A stretch of 64,000 nucleotides of DNA. Source: Trametopsis cervina (taxonomy: Eukaryota > Basidiomycota > Agaricomycetes > Polyporales > Irpicaceae). Below the pieces are notes generated by a model. The model had not been told where the DNA came from and searched no databases. It saw only the letters and a list, made by a program, of their open reading frames with translations. Shown one piece after another: positions 32,601-43,352 of this stretch; position 1 is the first letter of the stretch; each line of letters begins with the position of its first letter. The translations under genes and the position numbers were made by a program. Location of the stretch: NCBI GenBank assembly GCA_022385755.1, contig MU278349.1, positions 1,302,001 through 1,366,000 on the forward strand. Direction: 5' to 3'.

Positions 32601-32911
32601 AAACCCCTCTCCGCGTCCATCTGTCCCATGGTGGGAAGCTGACGAGCTACGTCTGCGACCTGAAACTCGTGTCCGTCCATACGATCGAGTCCTTCCTGAG
32701 ACGAAGGGCTCGGAGACGACTTGAGGGACCGATATTCAGTAGGAGAAACCGAAAGACTGCTGGAGGTAGTAGAAAACCTTTCACGACTGCTACGACGGTG
32801 GAAGCCTAGCCCGAGACCTCTATTGTCGTCCTCTTTGTATTGGCCTCCTCCTCCAGGGAAGAAAGGCGACGACGTAGGGTCGAGCGAGGGAGTGTTCGAA
32901 AGGGTATCCAT
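29700..32911 (-). CDS. eIF4A-like DEAD-box protein with degenerate helicase motifs and long N-terminal extension
   Basis: Eight exons: 32911-31643, 31592-31489, 31425-30324, 30271-30112, 30060-30027, 29970-29860, a 10-base exon 29803-29794, and 29735-29700, 941 aa. Residues 1-420 are Ser/Pro/Asn-rich with one predicted helical stretch (LIHELFGRLERYEATARDIQ). From about residue 455 the sequence follows eIF4A: IQQRALPFLLRGADIIAQAPP, VLDEVDQLIARN, TALFSNTVPQDVL, REPVRVLVRRDG, REWKLDALADLFDDL, PLVINYDLPKAVEEY, RAGVVINFV and the ending PEVPVSLRDIV. Motif I (AxxGxGKT) is AQAPPTQE, DEAD is DEVD, SAT is SNT, and HRIGR of motif VI is gone, so ATP hydrolysis is unlikely. A 65-residue insert (about 624-690) interrupts the first RecA lobe. 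The first ATG was taken as start; an upstream exon is possible. Confidence 0.85.
29794..29803 (-). other. 10-base microexon of the eIF4A-like gene
   Basis: The ten bases gattaaatgc are flanked by ctcag on the 5' side and gtgagt on the 3' side. They are needed to join FYK to PEVPVSLRDIV in frame, and they supply IKC, which matches the spacing between the last beta strand and the C-terminal tail of eIF4A. Confidence 0.7.
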
Positions 32912-33417
32912 GCTGCGTAGGGGCTTGCTACGTCGGACTGCAAGACTCTGACGACTTAGAAAGTGACTCGGAGGATGTTGAGTGCTGCTATGTCGCACCT
33001 GTATACAAACGTTCTAAAGGTCAGCTCCCATCCAGAAAGACTCGTATGGACGGCAGCGAGTAGAGAGGCGGCCGACAATAACGAACGAGGGCGGGGATGA
33101 CTTTGACTTGGGCCAAAGAGGTTTCGGCCAAGCTCAACTGCCACCTGTGCTCGGGTCAACGTCTGAATCAGGCCTCGATTGATTGGCGAAGGCAGATCTA
33201 TTAGCGCTATATATTAGCACTCACACTCAAATAACTCATTATAACCTCATCAAACGAGTGTAGTTCTCCTGTCCTACGTAAATACAATGGTGTAGAAAGT
33301 GCAATTATTGTGTGGGTGTAGAAGCGCAAACGTATGTGACAGAAAAGAATGTGAATATCCTTCCGACCCAGAGAAGCTGAAATGATCGACGGAATAAATG
33401 GTAGCAATATTTACTTA
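32912..33417. other. 5' region of the eIF4A-like gene and 3' flank of the RRM gene
   Basis: Contains an acceptor-like gtatacag at about 32999, consistent with a 5' UTR or short coding exon further right. I see no separate gene. Confidence 0.45.
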
Positions 33418-34442
33418 TTATCGTTTCTTTGTGGATTTCGTGTTTGGCCTCTGTTGACCCCCATTCGCACGCGAACGGAATTGGTATGCGATACGGGCGT
33501 TCGTAGACTGGCCCTGTAGACGTGACGAACTAGTCTTTGACGAACTGGCATGTTTCGCTGCAGTCCGTGAAACAGGTCTTTCAAGACGTGCAATCCGTCA
33601 GATACGCGCCGGAGACATGTACAGGTAGGCACTCACTCTCGTGCTGTCAACGCAGCTTCCAGTCGTGACCGTGGTTCAGCAGGTTCGGATTTGGTGTAGC
33701 CAGAGACCATTTGCGTGAACTCTGGCAGATCGAGCGCGTCGCGGGCAACCTGGAATGAATTGGCACGACTGGCCACAAAGCGGAGGACAATAAGAAACTC
33801 ACCACAATCTTCTTCCCGTTGACTTCTCTACCATTCATCTCCATGGCCCGAAACACAGCACCCGCATGCTTGAATTCCACCGACGCGTACACCTGGTTCT
33901 CAATAAGCCGCTCTTTGCCTGTGGCGTTGGTTCCTGGCCTGAAACTCCTCGGGTACCCGCGCGCAGAACGCATAACAACAGATTGAACGGGTCCAAATAT
34001 TTGGAAGACTTCCTCCAGCTGTAACTCGGTGATTTCTGCCGTCAACTGCACGTATGTTAATGGAGGAATTTGCAGTCGAACGGAGATGACTGACATTGCC
34101 TACGTAGATGTACTTCTGGTGGAACTGTTTCAGCACTGAGCGCACCCTCTCTTTCTTCTGCGCAATCCTCTTCTGATCCTTTATCTTTGTCTCCTCTGCA
34201 GCCTTGGGGAGAACAGCGGGCTTTACTCTATGTTTGGCCTTGCGCGCACTGTGTGGAGGGGGAGTAGCGGGAGCAGGTTCAGCCCTCTGTTTCCCCTTCG
34301 AGGATCCCTTGGCTGCACCCTACGAACCAAGCTCAGTGGACATCTTTGGAATATGGGGCCTACATACCTGAGACGAACTAGCGGCCTGGCCAGCAGAGCC
34401 GACCTCCTCGTAGGATACACTCGGGCAACGATATCGCCCCAT
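33418..34442 (-). CDS. RNA-binding protein with one RRM, function unknown
   Basis: Five exons: 34442-34368, 34319-34095, 34045-33803, 33749-33637 and 33577-33418, 271 aa. Seen: a Lys/Ala/Pro-rich basic N-terminal region with KRIAQKKERVRSVLKQ, then a single RRM. The RNP2 strand is KYIYVGN, broken by an intron, followed by LTAEITELQLEEVFQIFGPV. The RNP1-like strand is VYASVEFKHAGAVFRAMEM, and the last strand is NGREVNGKKIVVARD. The C-terminus is Ser/Arg/Lys-rich (KTSSSRLQGQ, ending KSTKKR) and probably nuclear. RNP1 has Tyr-Ala-Ser-Val-Glu-Phe, an acceptable RNA-binding strand. The protein is not PABPN1, which lies at 61 kb. It is divergent from the FMC1 gene. Confidence 0.8.
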
Positions 34443-34870
34443 CCAGGAAGAGACGGTAAGTATAGGAAGGTGTTTGTGGGAGAGTTAGAGTATGTGTGCG
34501 CCTCGAGGTATATAAGCTGAAGAAGACGTCTTGAGATGGCCCACATTGAAGCCCTTGTTCGAGGCTGGAGTTATATGTTGCAATCCCAGTGGCCAGCGCA
34601 CTTGACGGCCGCGTCATGTCAAAATGGCCACACGGAAATTAAACTCTTTCTACGGCCATAATGCCTTGTTGAGTCGTGGTGTATGCGAAAATGTGAATAT
34701 CCATGAAATAATATCTGCCACCCGCGATGGCCACGCGGCTTTGTCATTGTATTTAGATTTAATCCCGAGCAATTGTGACTGTCACGATGATCCGCCACTG
34801 CGCCTGAGCACAGAAGTGTCACACATCCTGGCCGCTAAGCTCGAGTTATTCCTCATCAGCTTACCGTGTC
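34443..34870. promoter_or_regulatory. Divergent promoter interval between RRM gene and FMC1
   Basis: 428 bases between two divergent starts, without coding signal. It is assumed to hold both promoters; no specific box is convincing. Confidence 0.4.
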
Positions 34871-35298
34871 ATGGCCTCAACAACCTCCGTCTACCGCTCG
34901 GTCGTCCGTGAAATCAACAGGTCGGTAAGTAGCATCAACCCAGCGTTCGTAGGTGTGACTGACTCTCATCTGTTCAGGCAACATCTCCACGCGTCACTAG
35001 AAACGCGGTTGTTACAGCAAACTTCCGTGCGCTATTCGAAAAACAACGTAGTGGAGAGGACAAGGAACGCTTTGACCATGATATTCAGAATGCCATAACA
35101 TTCATGAGGTCGCAACGAACGCACAAAGTGAGCCTTTGTTCAATCCCTGGCCATGACTGCCATAACCTCCTTGTCCTTTAGGAACTCTTAGACCGTTACA
35201 ACCCCTTACACGACCTGACCTCTGAGGAGAGAATCAGGGCTACAGCACGCCGCGTCGGTCTCGACATGCCGCTCAAGGGCGGAGACTCCGACAACTAG
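34871..35298 (+). CDS. FMC1: Mitochondrial ATP synthase assembly factor FMC1 (LYR-like)
   Basis: Exons 34871-34924, 34978-35127 and 35182-35298, 106 aa. FMC1 acts in the matrix with the Atp12 chaperone to assemble F1-ATPase. Seen: VYRSVVREINRS at the start (LYR-type helix), then TANFRALFEKQ, a charged helix, AITFMRSQRTHKELLDRYNPL and RIRATARRVGLDMPL. The order and length match the FMC1 family within the complex 1 LYR-like fold. No presequence is visible. Confidence 0.85.
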
Positions 35299-35651
35299 GC
35301 TACGCGCAATGGCCCACTTACCGGTGTGCTGCTGGCCACCATCCGTTCCGGGCTCCGTGCACCAAACTCCGGGATATCGTGCTTGTGCCAATGGCCTTAC
35401 ATTGCGTCAGGCCCATGCGGCGAGGCACCCCAAGATGTGTGATTGAGGGTGCTTGCTGATAGAATGGCTGTACATACAGGTGGTACAAATAGAACGTACA
35501 ATGTGATGGCCACCTAATTATCATGAGCGAGCTCGTTGGATAATGGTGCTTATGACGCGCACTCAATTCTCACACCAGAAAGCTTGAGGCCCTGTATCCC
35601 TATACCATCTGATTACAAGTGAAGCAACTTTTATGAACGGCTGTTTTGAGT
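35299..35651. other. Convergent 3' region between FMC1 and SmF
   Basis: 353 bases between two stops. Nothing else is seen. Confidence 0.5.
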
Positions 35652-36142
35652 TTATTCGGGCGGTGCCTCTCTGTATAAACGGAAATGATGTTAGTATGCG
35701 GCCTATCCGGACATGGTAGGAAGGACTTATAATGTAGAGCACATTATTGCACCTTTAAGGAAGAAAACAAAGCTATCAGCAGATATCTTTGCTATGGCTA
35801 GGATCATTTCTCACCGTATGAAGACTTCACCGAGCGCGCCGTTGGATTTGCCATCTTGGAACTCCTCAGTGTTAGCGAGCTGAGTCCGGATGTCAGCTTC
35901 CTTGCTTTACTGCTAAATAGAAAGTGTATTACGCACCTGGAGGTTCATGTAGCCATCCGTGCTGACCAAGAAGCCCTTGTACTCTAACCCCCATTTGAGC
36001 CTAACATATACTGGCTTGCCAGTAAGCTCCTGCATGAAGGGCTTGGGGTTGACCGGGTTGACCTAAAGCACGGAAAACAAACACAAAACGTGAATACCGT
36101 TGCTCAGCATTTCGTGTAGATGTCTGGACTTACGGAGGACAT
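35652..36142 (-). CDS. SMX3: Small nuclear ribonucleoprotein F (SmF)
   Basis: Exons 36142-36134 (9 bases, MSS), 36062-35937, 35879-35815, 35752-35731 and 35672-35652, 80 aa. SmF is one of the seven Sm ring proteins of U1, U2, U4 and U5 snRNPs. Seen: Sm1 motif [40 protein letters not shown], and Sm2 motif [15 protein letters not shown]. The last intron is unusual: the register that restores the family ending LYIREAPPE begins with ATAAGT and ends with TATAC. A shifted GT-AG register would give LYIIKAPPE with the same length. A TACTAAC branch site is present. It is divergent from the NC2-beta gene, with 174 bases between starts. Confidence 0.93.
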
Positions 36143-36316
36143 GGTGGTGGTCGTACAAGGGTATGCGATACACGTGCCGCCTTGCAAATGAAAAGAAGCG
36201 CGGAAGCACATCCTCCCAGTATATAGGTCGCCTCCCGCATGCGGACGAAATAATTGTACATTCCTCCTCCCCGCCTCCCACAATATTGACTCTCCTCCCT
36301 CCACCGCCCACACAAC

Positions 36317-36999
36317 ATGTCTGACAATGAAGGGCATGGCGGGATGCCGCCTACGGACGACGATCTTTCGCTCCCAAAGGCTACAGTCGCGAAAATGATT
36401 GCAGGTACGGCGGGTCTCCGCTATCCTTCGCGTCGCGCGTAGCTAAACGTATGCACAGAATACCTCCCTAAGGACGTGGCATGTGCTCGCGAAACACGGG
36501 ATCTCATTATCGAATGTTGTGTAGGTGAAGCTATTTGATTGCTCTCTCTGCAGTCAATTCGTACTCACGAATGAACTTGTTCGGTTTTAAACATAGAATT
36601 CATACACTTGATTTCATCGGAAGCCAATGAAATATGCGAACAAGAGTCGAAGAAGACTATCGCTCCTGAACATATAATCAGTGCTCTCAAGGTCAGTACT
36701 TGCGCGAACGGCTGTGTAAATCGATGGTGCATGCTCATTGCTCTATTCGTTTATAGCGACTAGGCTTTGAGAACTTCACGGAGGAAATACAGGACGTATT
36801 GAAGGACCACAAACAGCAGCAGAAGGTGCGCAGACCTTGCACCCGTTTTCTGTGACCGACTCACATCTTGATGTTGCAGGACCGAGAGAAGAAAGTCTCC
36901 AAGTTCGAGAAATCCGGCCTCACAGAGGAGGAGCTTCTGCGACAGCAAGAAGAGTTGTTCGCAGCGAGTCGAGCAAAGTTCCAATCTACGCAGCAGTAG
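36317..36999 (+). CDS. NCB2: Negative cofactor 2 beta subunit (Dr1/NCB2), transcription corepressor
   Basis: Exons 36317-36404, 36459-36524, 36597-36691, 36757-36825 and 36880-36999, 145 aa. NC2-beta forms a histone-fold dimer with NC2-alpha that binds TBP on DNA and blocks TFIIA and TFIIB. Seen: the histone fold DDLSLPKATVAKMIAEYLP, ARETRDLIIECCVEFIHLIS, SEANEICEQESKKTIAPEHI and ISALKRLGFENFTEEIQDVL, followed by a Gln/Lys/Glu-rich helical tail. The order and spacing are those of Dr1 rather than of histone H2B or NF-YB. Confidence 0.92.
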
Positions 37000-37232
37000 C
37001 TTGCTTACTGCCTCTTTACCCGCGCATACAACGCGCTCCGGCCTCGCGATTAGCTACGAAGACCGAATGGTCCCATCACCCAGCTCTCATACCACGTTGA
37101 CGTTGTTTGTAATTTTATCTTTATCTGCACCTGTATCGAGTAGTCGGTTATATGTTGTTTTCACGGACCTATACAATGCGAACATACGGGTTGTCCTTAC
37201 ATTAGTACTACTGAAGTTTCGCGTTTATTCTA

Positions 37233-38641
37233 TCACACCTGCAGTCGCGCCCTCATCTTCTCTAACCGTGCATACTGCGAAGTCTCGTTCCAGAATTCTT
37301 CTCCGCCTGGTTGGGGCGTTAGCCTCGGCAAACCCTCCTGCTCAATGGTGTACGATGCGGATACGGTGGCATATAAAGCAGCTAAGAGCGATTGGATCAT
37401 AAACCGACGGTCATACAGATCGGATGAACATACCTTCGAACACATCTCCATTGGTGATAAGAAGGCCGGCTGCTAACCCTCCCAAGAAGGCGTTGCCTGC
37501 GCCTGAGAGGTGATAAGTCGGGTAAGCAACTGGAGTTGAGTGATACTAGGATGGTCTGCTGGGACATACCGGTCACGTCGACCACTTTATCTGCATCTTC
37601 AGGGCCCCAGAATGCGGGGATCCATCCACCAGATTTGGATCGTGATGCCACATACGCTCCTAGGTGTCCACTGCGAATAATGACAGTCCCACTCCCGTTT
37701 GGACCTACACCCAAATCAATGAAACGTTGGCATGCCTGTTCTATGAGCTCCACGGTTGGGGTGCCCGTCATTGAAAGGAGGGACAGGGCTTCATCCGCGT
37801 TCGGGCTAGATAAATATAAGTTTTGGGGCCGATATTCATCTTATATGTGACTTGCCTGAGAATTGAGATCGAAGGCAGCACCTCAATCAAGGCGGGGAGC
37901 TCAGCGGGCACACATCTGTCCTTGCTTCTCTTTATCAGCATATTAATGTACAACGACTGGGTGATTCAACTTCTCACAGGTATAGGTTCGTAGACCGTGA
38001 TAGGGGACCATCCCTCCACAGGCTTCACTTCGGACAAGATCTCTGCTGCTCGAGTAGGCGAGCATATGAAATGCAGAGCGGATGGCTGTTTATACGGCGT
38101 GTCTGCGAGGTCTTTGGGTGTAAGCCGGACACGCGGAGTTAGGTACTTGAAGCTTGAATCATAGGTCAGCTACCTATGAGTAGGGATTAGCAAGGATGCG
38201 ACATACCCTCGGACCTCCCCTCTGTACTCGTTCAATGCTCTTGTAGTTCCGCGTGAGGGGTCGTCGCGATACAGCCACATCTCAGGCCCATATTCATCGA
38301 GCCTGTGCTGGATCTCTTCTGGGAAGTCGTGCCCGCGGTCAACAATCATACCGAGTTTGGAGGGAGGCACCCTTCACCACTGAAAGCATGAGTTTCGCGC
38401 CACAGTCGGGTTGTAGTCCACCGTATTTACCAGATTCGTGCCCCGACATTAGCGTATGTGCCACCACCACCGATCTGAAAGTGTTACACAACATTGAGTA
38501 CAGAGCAAACAATGAGGGCAATTGGGTACGAACTTGAGCAGAGGGTGCTTTCCCAGTCGGAGTGCCGTCCTCCGATAGGAACGAGAACTCATCTATAATG
38601 AACATACCCAGCGTCACGAATCCTCTTTTCTCACTCGCCAT
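37233..38641 (-). CDS. PfkB-fold carbohydrate kinase-like protein (Mak32 type)
   Basis: Eight exons: 38641-38534, 38474-38431, 38371-38207, 38152-37978, 37929-37856, 37805-37570, 37502-37434 and 37381-37233, 339 aa. Seen: an N-terminal strand VTLGMFIIDEF, the PfkB glycine patch IGGGGTYANVGARIW, a central NADEALSLL, then the C-terminal signature VVDVTGAGNAFLGGLAAGLL. The catalytic Asp of the usual GAGD is Asn here, so phosphotransfer may be weak or lost; this is familiar in the fungal Mak32-like branch. The intron 37806-37855 uses a GC donor (GCAAGT). The substrate is unknown. It converges with NC2-beta. Confidence 0.82.
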
Positions 38642-39010
38642 CCTATACAGTAGACTCTGCGGGGATTTGGAAACAAAGTGATAACGGAGGCGGGATCAAT
38701 ATGCAAGATGAGATTCGCTACCAAACAGCACAAGCGCCAATAAACTTGGATGGCGGGTCAGAATCCTCGTTTGAATATACTACCACGTCTGCTTGTCTGA
38801 TTATCATCTACTGTACAAGTTGACAGGGTGCGTGCTATGATTGTGTATGGAGCAGTGGCAGTAGAACCCATCAAGTTAGGTATACTGATTACACAAGTAA
38901 CAAAGTCCGTACAGAGAAATGAAAGGCGCAAAGGGTCATGGAAGCGAGATGCTACAACATATATTATTATGTCCATGATAATCCGAGTCATAGGCATAGG
39001 TTCAGGAACA
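38642..39010. other. Intergenic interval upstream of the PfkB-like gene
   Basis: Presumed promoter of the PfkB-like gene plus the 3' flank of the next gene. No gene is seen. Confidence 0.5.
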
Positions 39011-40467
39011 CTACGTTCCATGATTGAAGATGACACCAGGAAGCGGTCGTGCAGGAGGCGAGTAACTGGGCAATGCCTCGTCTGCTTGATGCATACGTAT
39101 TTCGTCAATTTCTGCGCGCAAGACCGCAATCTCGTGCATGAGCTCTGTAGTCCCTGTCTGTGGAGTGGTCGGAGATGTAGAGGTGCCTTGTTCTTGCTGC
39201 GCGCGCAACACCTGCACTTGCTTGCGTAGATCGTGCACTTCTTCTTCGAGTGCAACTGCTCTCGCAGTTCGGGAGGAAGCCGCATTGGATTCTCCGGAAG
39301 CAGACCCTTCAGCTGCTGGCTGTTCTGAACGCAGAGCCGCCAGTTGATCGCGCAGGATCTGGGCACTCTCGCGTAACTGATTGTCGGAGGTAATTGCGGC
39401 AATGTCGGAGGGAGGTGAGATACTTGATGAAGGGGCATCGGAGACGCTATATGTCAAAGGCACCACGGAGTCCTCGCGCACATAGTCTGAGCGATTCTTT
39501 TCGCTGGTCTTCGCCAGGGTCTCTTCATCGGCCTGATTGGAGATCACATCGCGACGGCGGGGATCCTCATAAGGGGTTACGGTCGAAGGTTCATACCTGC
39601 GACGTATCCACCAAAATGCCAGTGCGAGGATCAAAATAAAGAAGATAATGCCGCCGGTTATGCCTCCTACGATCGCGCCAATATTAGGCTTATGGGACGA
39701 CGACCCGGTGATACTGCCAGCCCCTGCAGTAGTGGGAGCTGAGGTTTGAGCTGAGGTTGGTGAGGCAGACAATGTGGGGACAGCCGTCACGTTAGGGGTG
39801 CTGCGGACTCGACGATTAACACTGGTGATGAACCCGTGCAAACTTGTACTCACGTATACATCGCATAGTCAAATAGCACGATGGTGTAATTGGACCTAGA
39901 CGCGCTCAATGTCACCGTGTGTTCCCCATAATCGAGACTATCTAGGGCAAAGACCGGGACATTGTACTCGTAATATTCGTCTATATTAGGGATTATTGTG
40001 AAGCGGGTCGGAGGACGCTCGTCCACGATAACGTTGACGTCGGTGAGGACCAGTTTGTTAAGGACATTGAACAGATAAACCCCAGTTCCTATCAAGTCCG
40101 GTTCGATAAGCCTGGGTCGCACTCGAAACTCAAGCGAAGAGAGTACCATTAAATTTGAACGTCAATGTAAGAGGCTGGATGTCCCGTCCCGGACTAAAGG
40201 ACCCATCGTGCCAGGTATCTGTGGACAGTCAAAGCCCGTCCGATCATTTCCCAGGATAGGAACGCACTACGGAACGTCGAGTTAGGGTCCGGTTTGGCAG
40301 CACAACCCGCACAACCGTTTCCCTGCGACCATCGGGATGCCGGAGAGTATTCAACCTGGGACAAACGTCAGCGAGACCTGCAGAGGCGAGCAGCCACTCT
40401 TACTCACCAAACGGCCTGTAATTTCGTCGCCGTATTGGTCGTCAATTGTATAATTGACCGATACCAT
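39011..40467 (-). CDS. Single-pass membrane protein, extracellular beta-rich domain and coiled-coil tail
   Basis: Five exons: 40467-40408, 40355-40268, 40218-40147, 40088-39854 and 39821-39011, 421 aa. Seen: an extracellular region with NTWHDGSF and GTGVYLFNVLN, and N-glycosylation-type sites, resembling the jelly-roll domains of many agaricomycete surface proteins. A Ser/Thr-rich stalk (SPTSAQTSAPTTAGAG) precedes a clear helix GIIFFILILALAFWW and the stop-transfer RRRY. The cytoplasmic tail has two heptad-like stretches (ESAQILRDQLAALRSEQ and LEEEVHDLRKQVQVLRAQQ). No signal peptide is visible at the chosen ATG, so an upstream exon is likely. The role is unknown; a sensor or wall-linked protein is possible. 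Confidence 0.75.
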
Positions 40468-40868
40468 CTTGCAATGATCTCAAACGTTGCTTGCGGCTGT
40501 CTATCTTGACATGGACGTCTTGTCCTATGAGATAAGTAAGTGAGAAGGAAGGGGGAGGAGAAGCGATTTCACCGGAGGCATTAGCGCGGCCAGCGACTTT
40601 TGCAGGTCTTTTTTACGCGCAAACGTCAGGCTCACACATGAATGCAATGTGAACATCACGGTCTGATGTTGTATCATTTGATTCTGGGAGGAGATCCCCT
40701 GCAATTGGCCTGTTGATTGATGCTCGGCAGAATTACAATATCATGTGACCGAGTAGACGCTAAGACCTCGGACGCGACGCAGCATGGGCGCCTCATATCA
40801 GCATACCTGTCCACCGTACACACACTCTTCGCTCGCTTCCACCCGACGCGTTTTAGTGCTAGCAAACC
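40468..40868. other. Divergent interval between the membrane-protein gene and DPB2
   Basis: About 400 bases that may contain a missing first exon of the membrane protein as well as both promoters. Confidence 0.4.
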
Positions 40869-43028
40869 ATGGCCGACTCACGGCAAAGGGCAATCATCAA
40901 GGTTGGCTCTGCCGACGACTGTTTTTGCGCTGCGTCATTGACGGTTCGCAGGTGTTTCGGAAGTACAGCCACTCACTGGGTCCAGAGGCTCTTGAGTTCC
41001 TGGAAGATATTCTGAACAGGCACGATGTTGCGGACGAAGATGTGGAATACTCGGTGGAATGGATTGCCAAAGAATATAACATGCAGGATGGTCGGTGAAG
41101 CGAGCTGCGTCTCTGCATCTTCTGTGCTAAACACGCGTGCAGACGCCCAGATGAAAGTCTCGTTGGACGTTCTGAGACGAGTGTACGACGCGTTCCAATC
41201 AAACGGAGATACAGGTGGAGCTGGGGACGACGACTACCTCGACCCGGACAGCCACTTACATTTCATCAACGCCTACGATATGCCTCTGTGGCATTGGTCG
41301 ACAGAAAGAACCGCATTCGAACGGTAAGGATGTTGATCCATTCGCGGCGTATGGCATTAATTTTATTGGCGCCAGCGCGAAAGAACAACTTACAATATCT
41401 GGCTCAGCAGACTCACGAGTAGCGGCCGTCCGAAATCGCCTCAATATCATCAAGCAGACGGTTCTGAGGAACGACCATTTCTCTCCTTCAACATTGCCTT
41501 CAAAAGACCGACAGAACCTTTTGACCGTACGCCTACCACGGATCCACGCTTTTGGCTCGCTGACATAAGTGTTACAGCTGAGGTCGACTAAACAACTGTT
41601 GGGACGAGCGGGGGAACGATTCCTCTTGTTCGGGATGCTATCACATTCGAAGGAAGGAAAGCTGTGCTTGGAAGACGAAGATGGTCCTGTTGAACTGGAC
41701 TTTTCCCAGCTCGTCAGTCGGCTTCTATGCTTCCGGTTTGGAGGAATCAACTGATCTAATTCATATAGCTAGGACCAACCTAGTGAAGGTCTTTTTACAG
41801 AAGGCTGTTTTGCCTTAATCGAGGGTGATTACACGGAGGACGCAACTCTAGTGGTGATTGCTATTGGCCATCCTCCTTGTGAAAGCCGTGATGCCGCAAG
41901 ATCCGTGTATGGCCATATTGACTTCCTGGGAAAGGGTGCAACGACATTGGCAGAAGATGTAAGTAGCAACAATTCATCGTTCGGAAACGCTGTGATATTG
42001 AGAGACCTCTTAGACCCAACTTGCCACTCGTTTACGCTCGGATCTTCCTGACCTTCGATTCTTCGTGCTCTCTGATGTCTGGCTAGATCACCCGGAGACA
42101 ATGAACGGCTTAGGCAAGATGTTTGACAACTGCGTCGAGAACAATTTCATACCCAAGGTCATCGTACTATGCGGCAACTTCAGCTCCCAAGGAATCGCTC
42201 AAGGTGCTGCGCGGGACATTAGACGCTACCAGGGTATGTGCAGTCCATTTACACCTCACGACGGAAATGCCTGACATATCCTCAGATGGGTTCGACAACC
42301 TCGCTGAGCTGATAGCCTCGTACCCGGCCATCTCTCGAAGTACCCATTTTGTCCTCGTGCCAGGTCCTGCAGATATAACGGGAAACGCCGTTCTACCTCG
42401 CCGTCCGCTCATGTCGTCGTTCACACAGAAGATGAAGTCTCGGGTCCCAAATGTTCATCTCGGTACCAATCCATGTCGGATAAAGTTCTGTGATCAAGAG
42501 ATGGTTATATTTAGGGAGGACTTGATGGCGCGTATGCTGCGCAACCTTGTTGGTGTGAAACCAGATGTTCGTGAGGACGACCTCAAACGATATGTACGTG
42601 TAGCAAATGTCGTTATAGAAAAAGCTTTATTGACCTTCCCGTAGCTTGTCCAATCAATATTGGACCAGAGCCATCTGATACCTCTATCAACGTCGATATA
42701 TCCCGTGAACTCCGAATTCGACCACACCCTTCGTCTGTACCCGTTACCTACAACAGTATGTCCCTGATTTCACTCTTTAATGAGCTACCTATTGATTTCA
42801 ATGCTATTCAGGTAGTCCTAGCTGACAAGTACGAACGGTATCAAATGACATACGAAGGTTGTCACGTATTCAACCCGGGAAGCTTCATCGGTAACTCATT
42901 CGGGTTTACCGCGTATATCCCTGCCCAGCGCGGCTCAGAAGAATGGTGAGTGGCCTATTGAACATACATCATCACCTTTACACTGATATGCTATTCATAG
43001 TATACTAAGGATGGATACGGATGATTGA
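40869..43028 (+). CDS. DPB2: DNA polymerase epsilon subunit B (DPB2/POLE2)
   Basis: Eleven exons: 40869-40901, 40952-41090, 41143-41323, 41376-41526, 41578-41712, 41773-41958, 42014-42233, 42286-42593, 42645-42755, 42812-42945 and 43001-43028, 541 aa. It is the essential accessory subunit that links Pol epsilon to the CMG helicase at replication origins. Seen: an N-terminal helical domain ([18 protein letters not shown]), the OB-fold region [19 protein letters not shown], and the inactive calcineurin-like phosphoesterase domain with [55 protein letters not shown], and [22 protein letters not shown]. The last intron (42946-43000) replaces an apparent stop directly after EEW by a short CILRMDTDD tail. 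Confidence 0.94.
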
Positions 43029-43236
43029 AGTATCACCAACATGCTAATATCATTCGGTAGAACAACGGCATGTGAACACGCATCGTAGACCTCATAACTA
43101 GATACTCATTTATCCGCACCACGACATCACTAACCTCACCTCACAATCGTGTTATGTGAGCTATTCAGCATGGAGTGGTTGCTACCACATGATGGCCAAA
43201 TATGGAAGTGCACCACGTTGTGGCGCTCACCTCTCC

Positions 43237-43302
43237 CACTGTATCTGTTACTCATGCGCCCAACTCACACACTGTATCTATTACTCATGCGCCCAACTCA
43301 CA
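43237..43302 (+). repeat. 33-base tandem duplication
   Basis: Two copies (43237-43269 and 43270-43302) that differ at one site (tctgtta / tctatta), upstream of the 2H-phosphoesterase ATG, so probably in its promoter or 5' UTR. Confidence 0.85.
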
Positions 43303-43352
43303 CACTGCGTCACCTCCAAATATCTGGTCATCGTGCCATTGAGCGACCCCAT

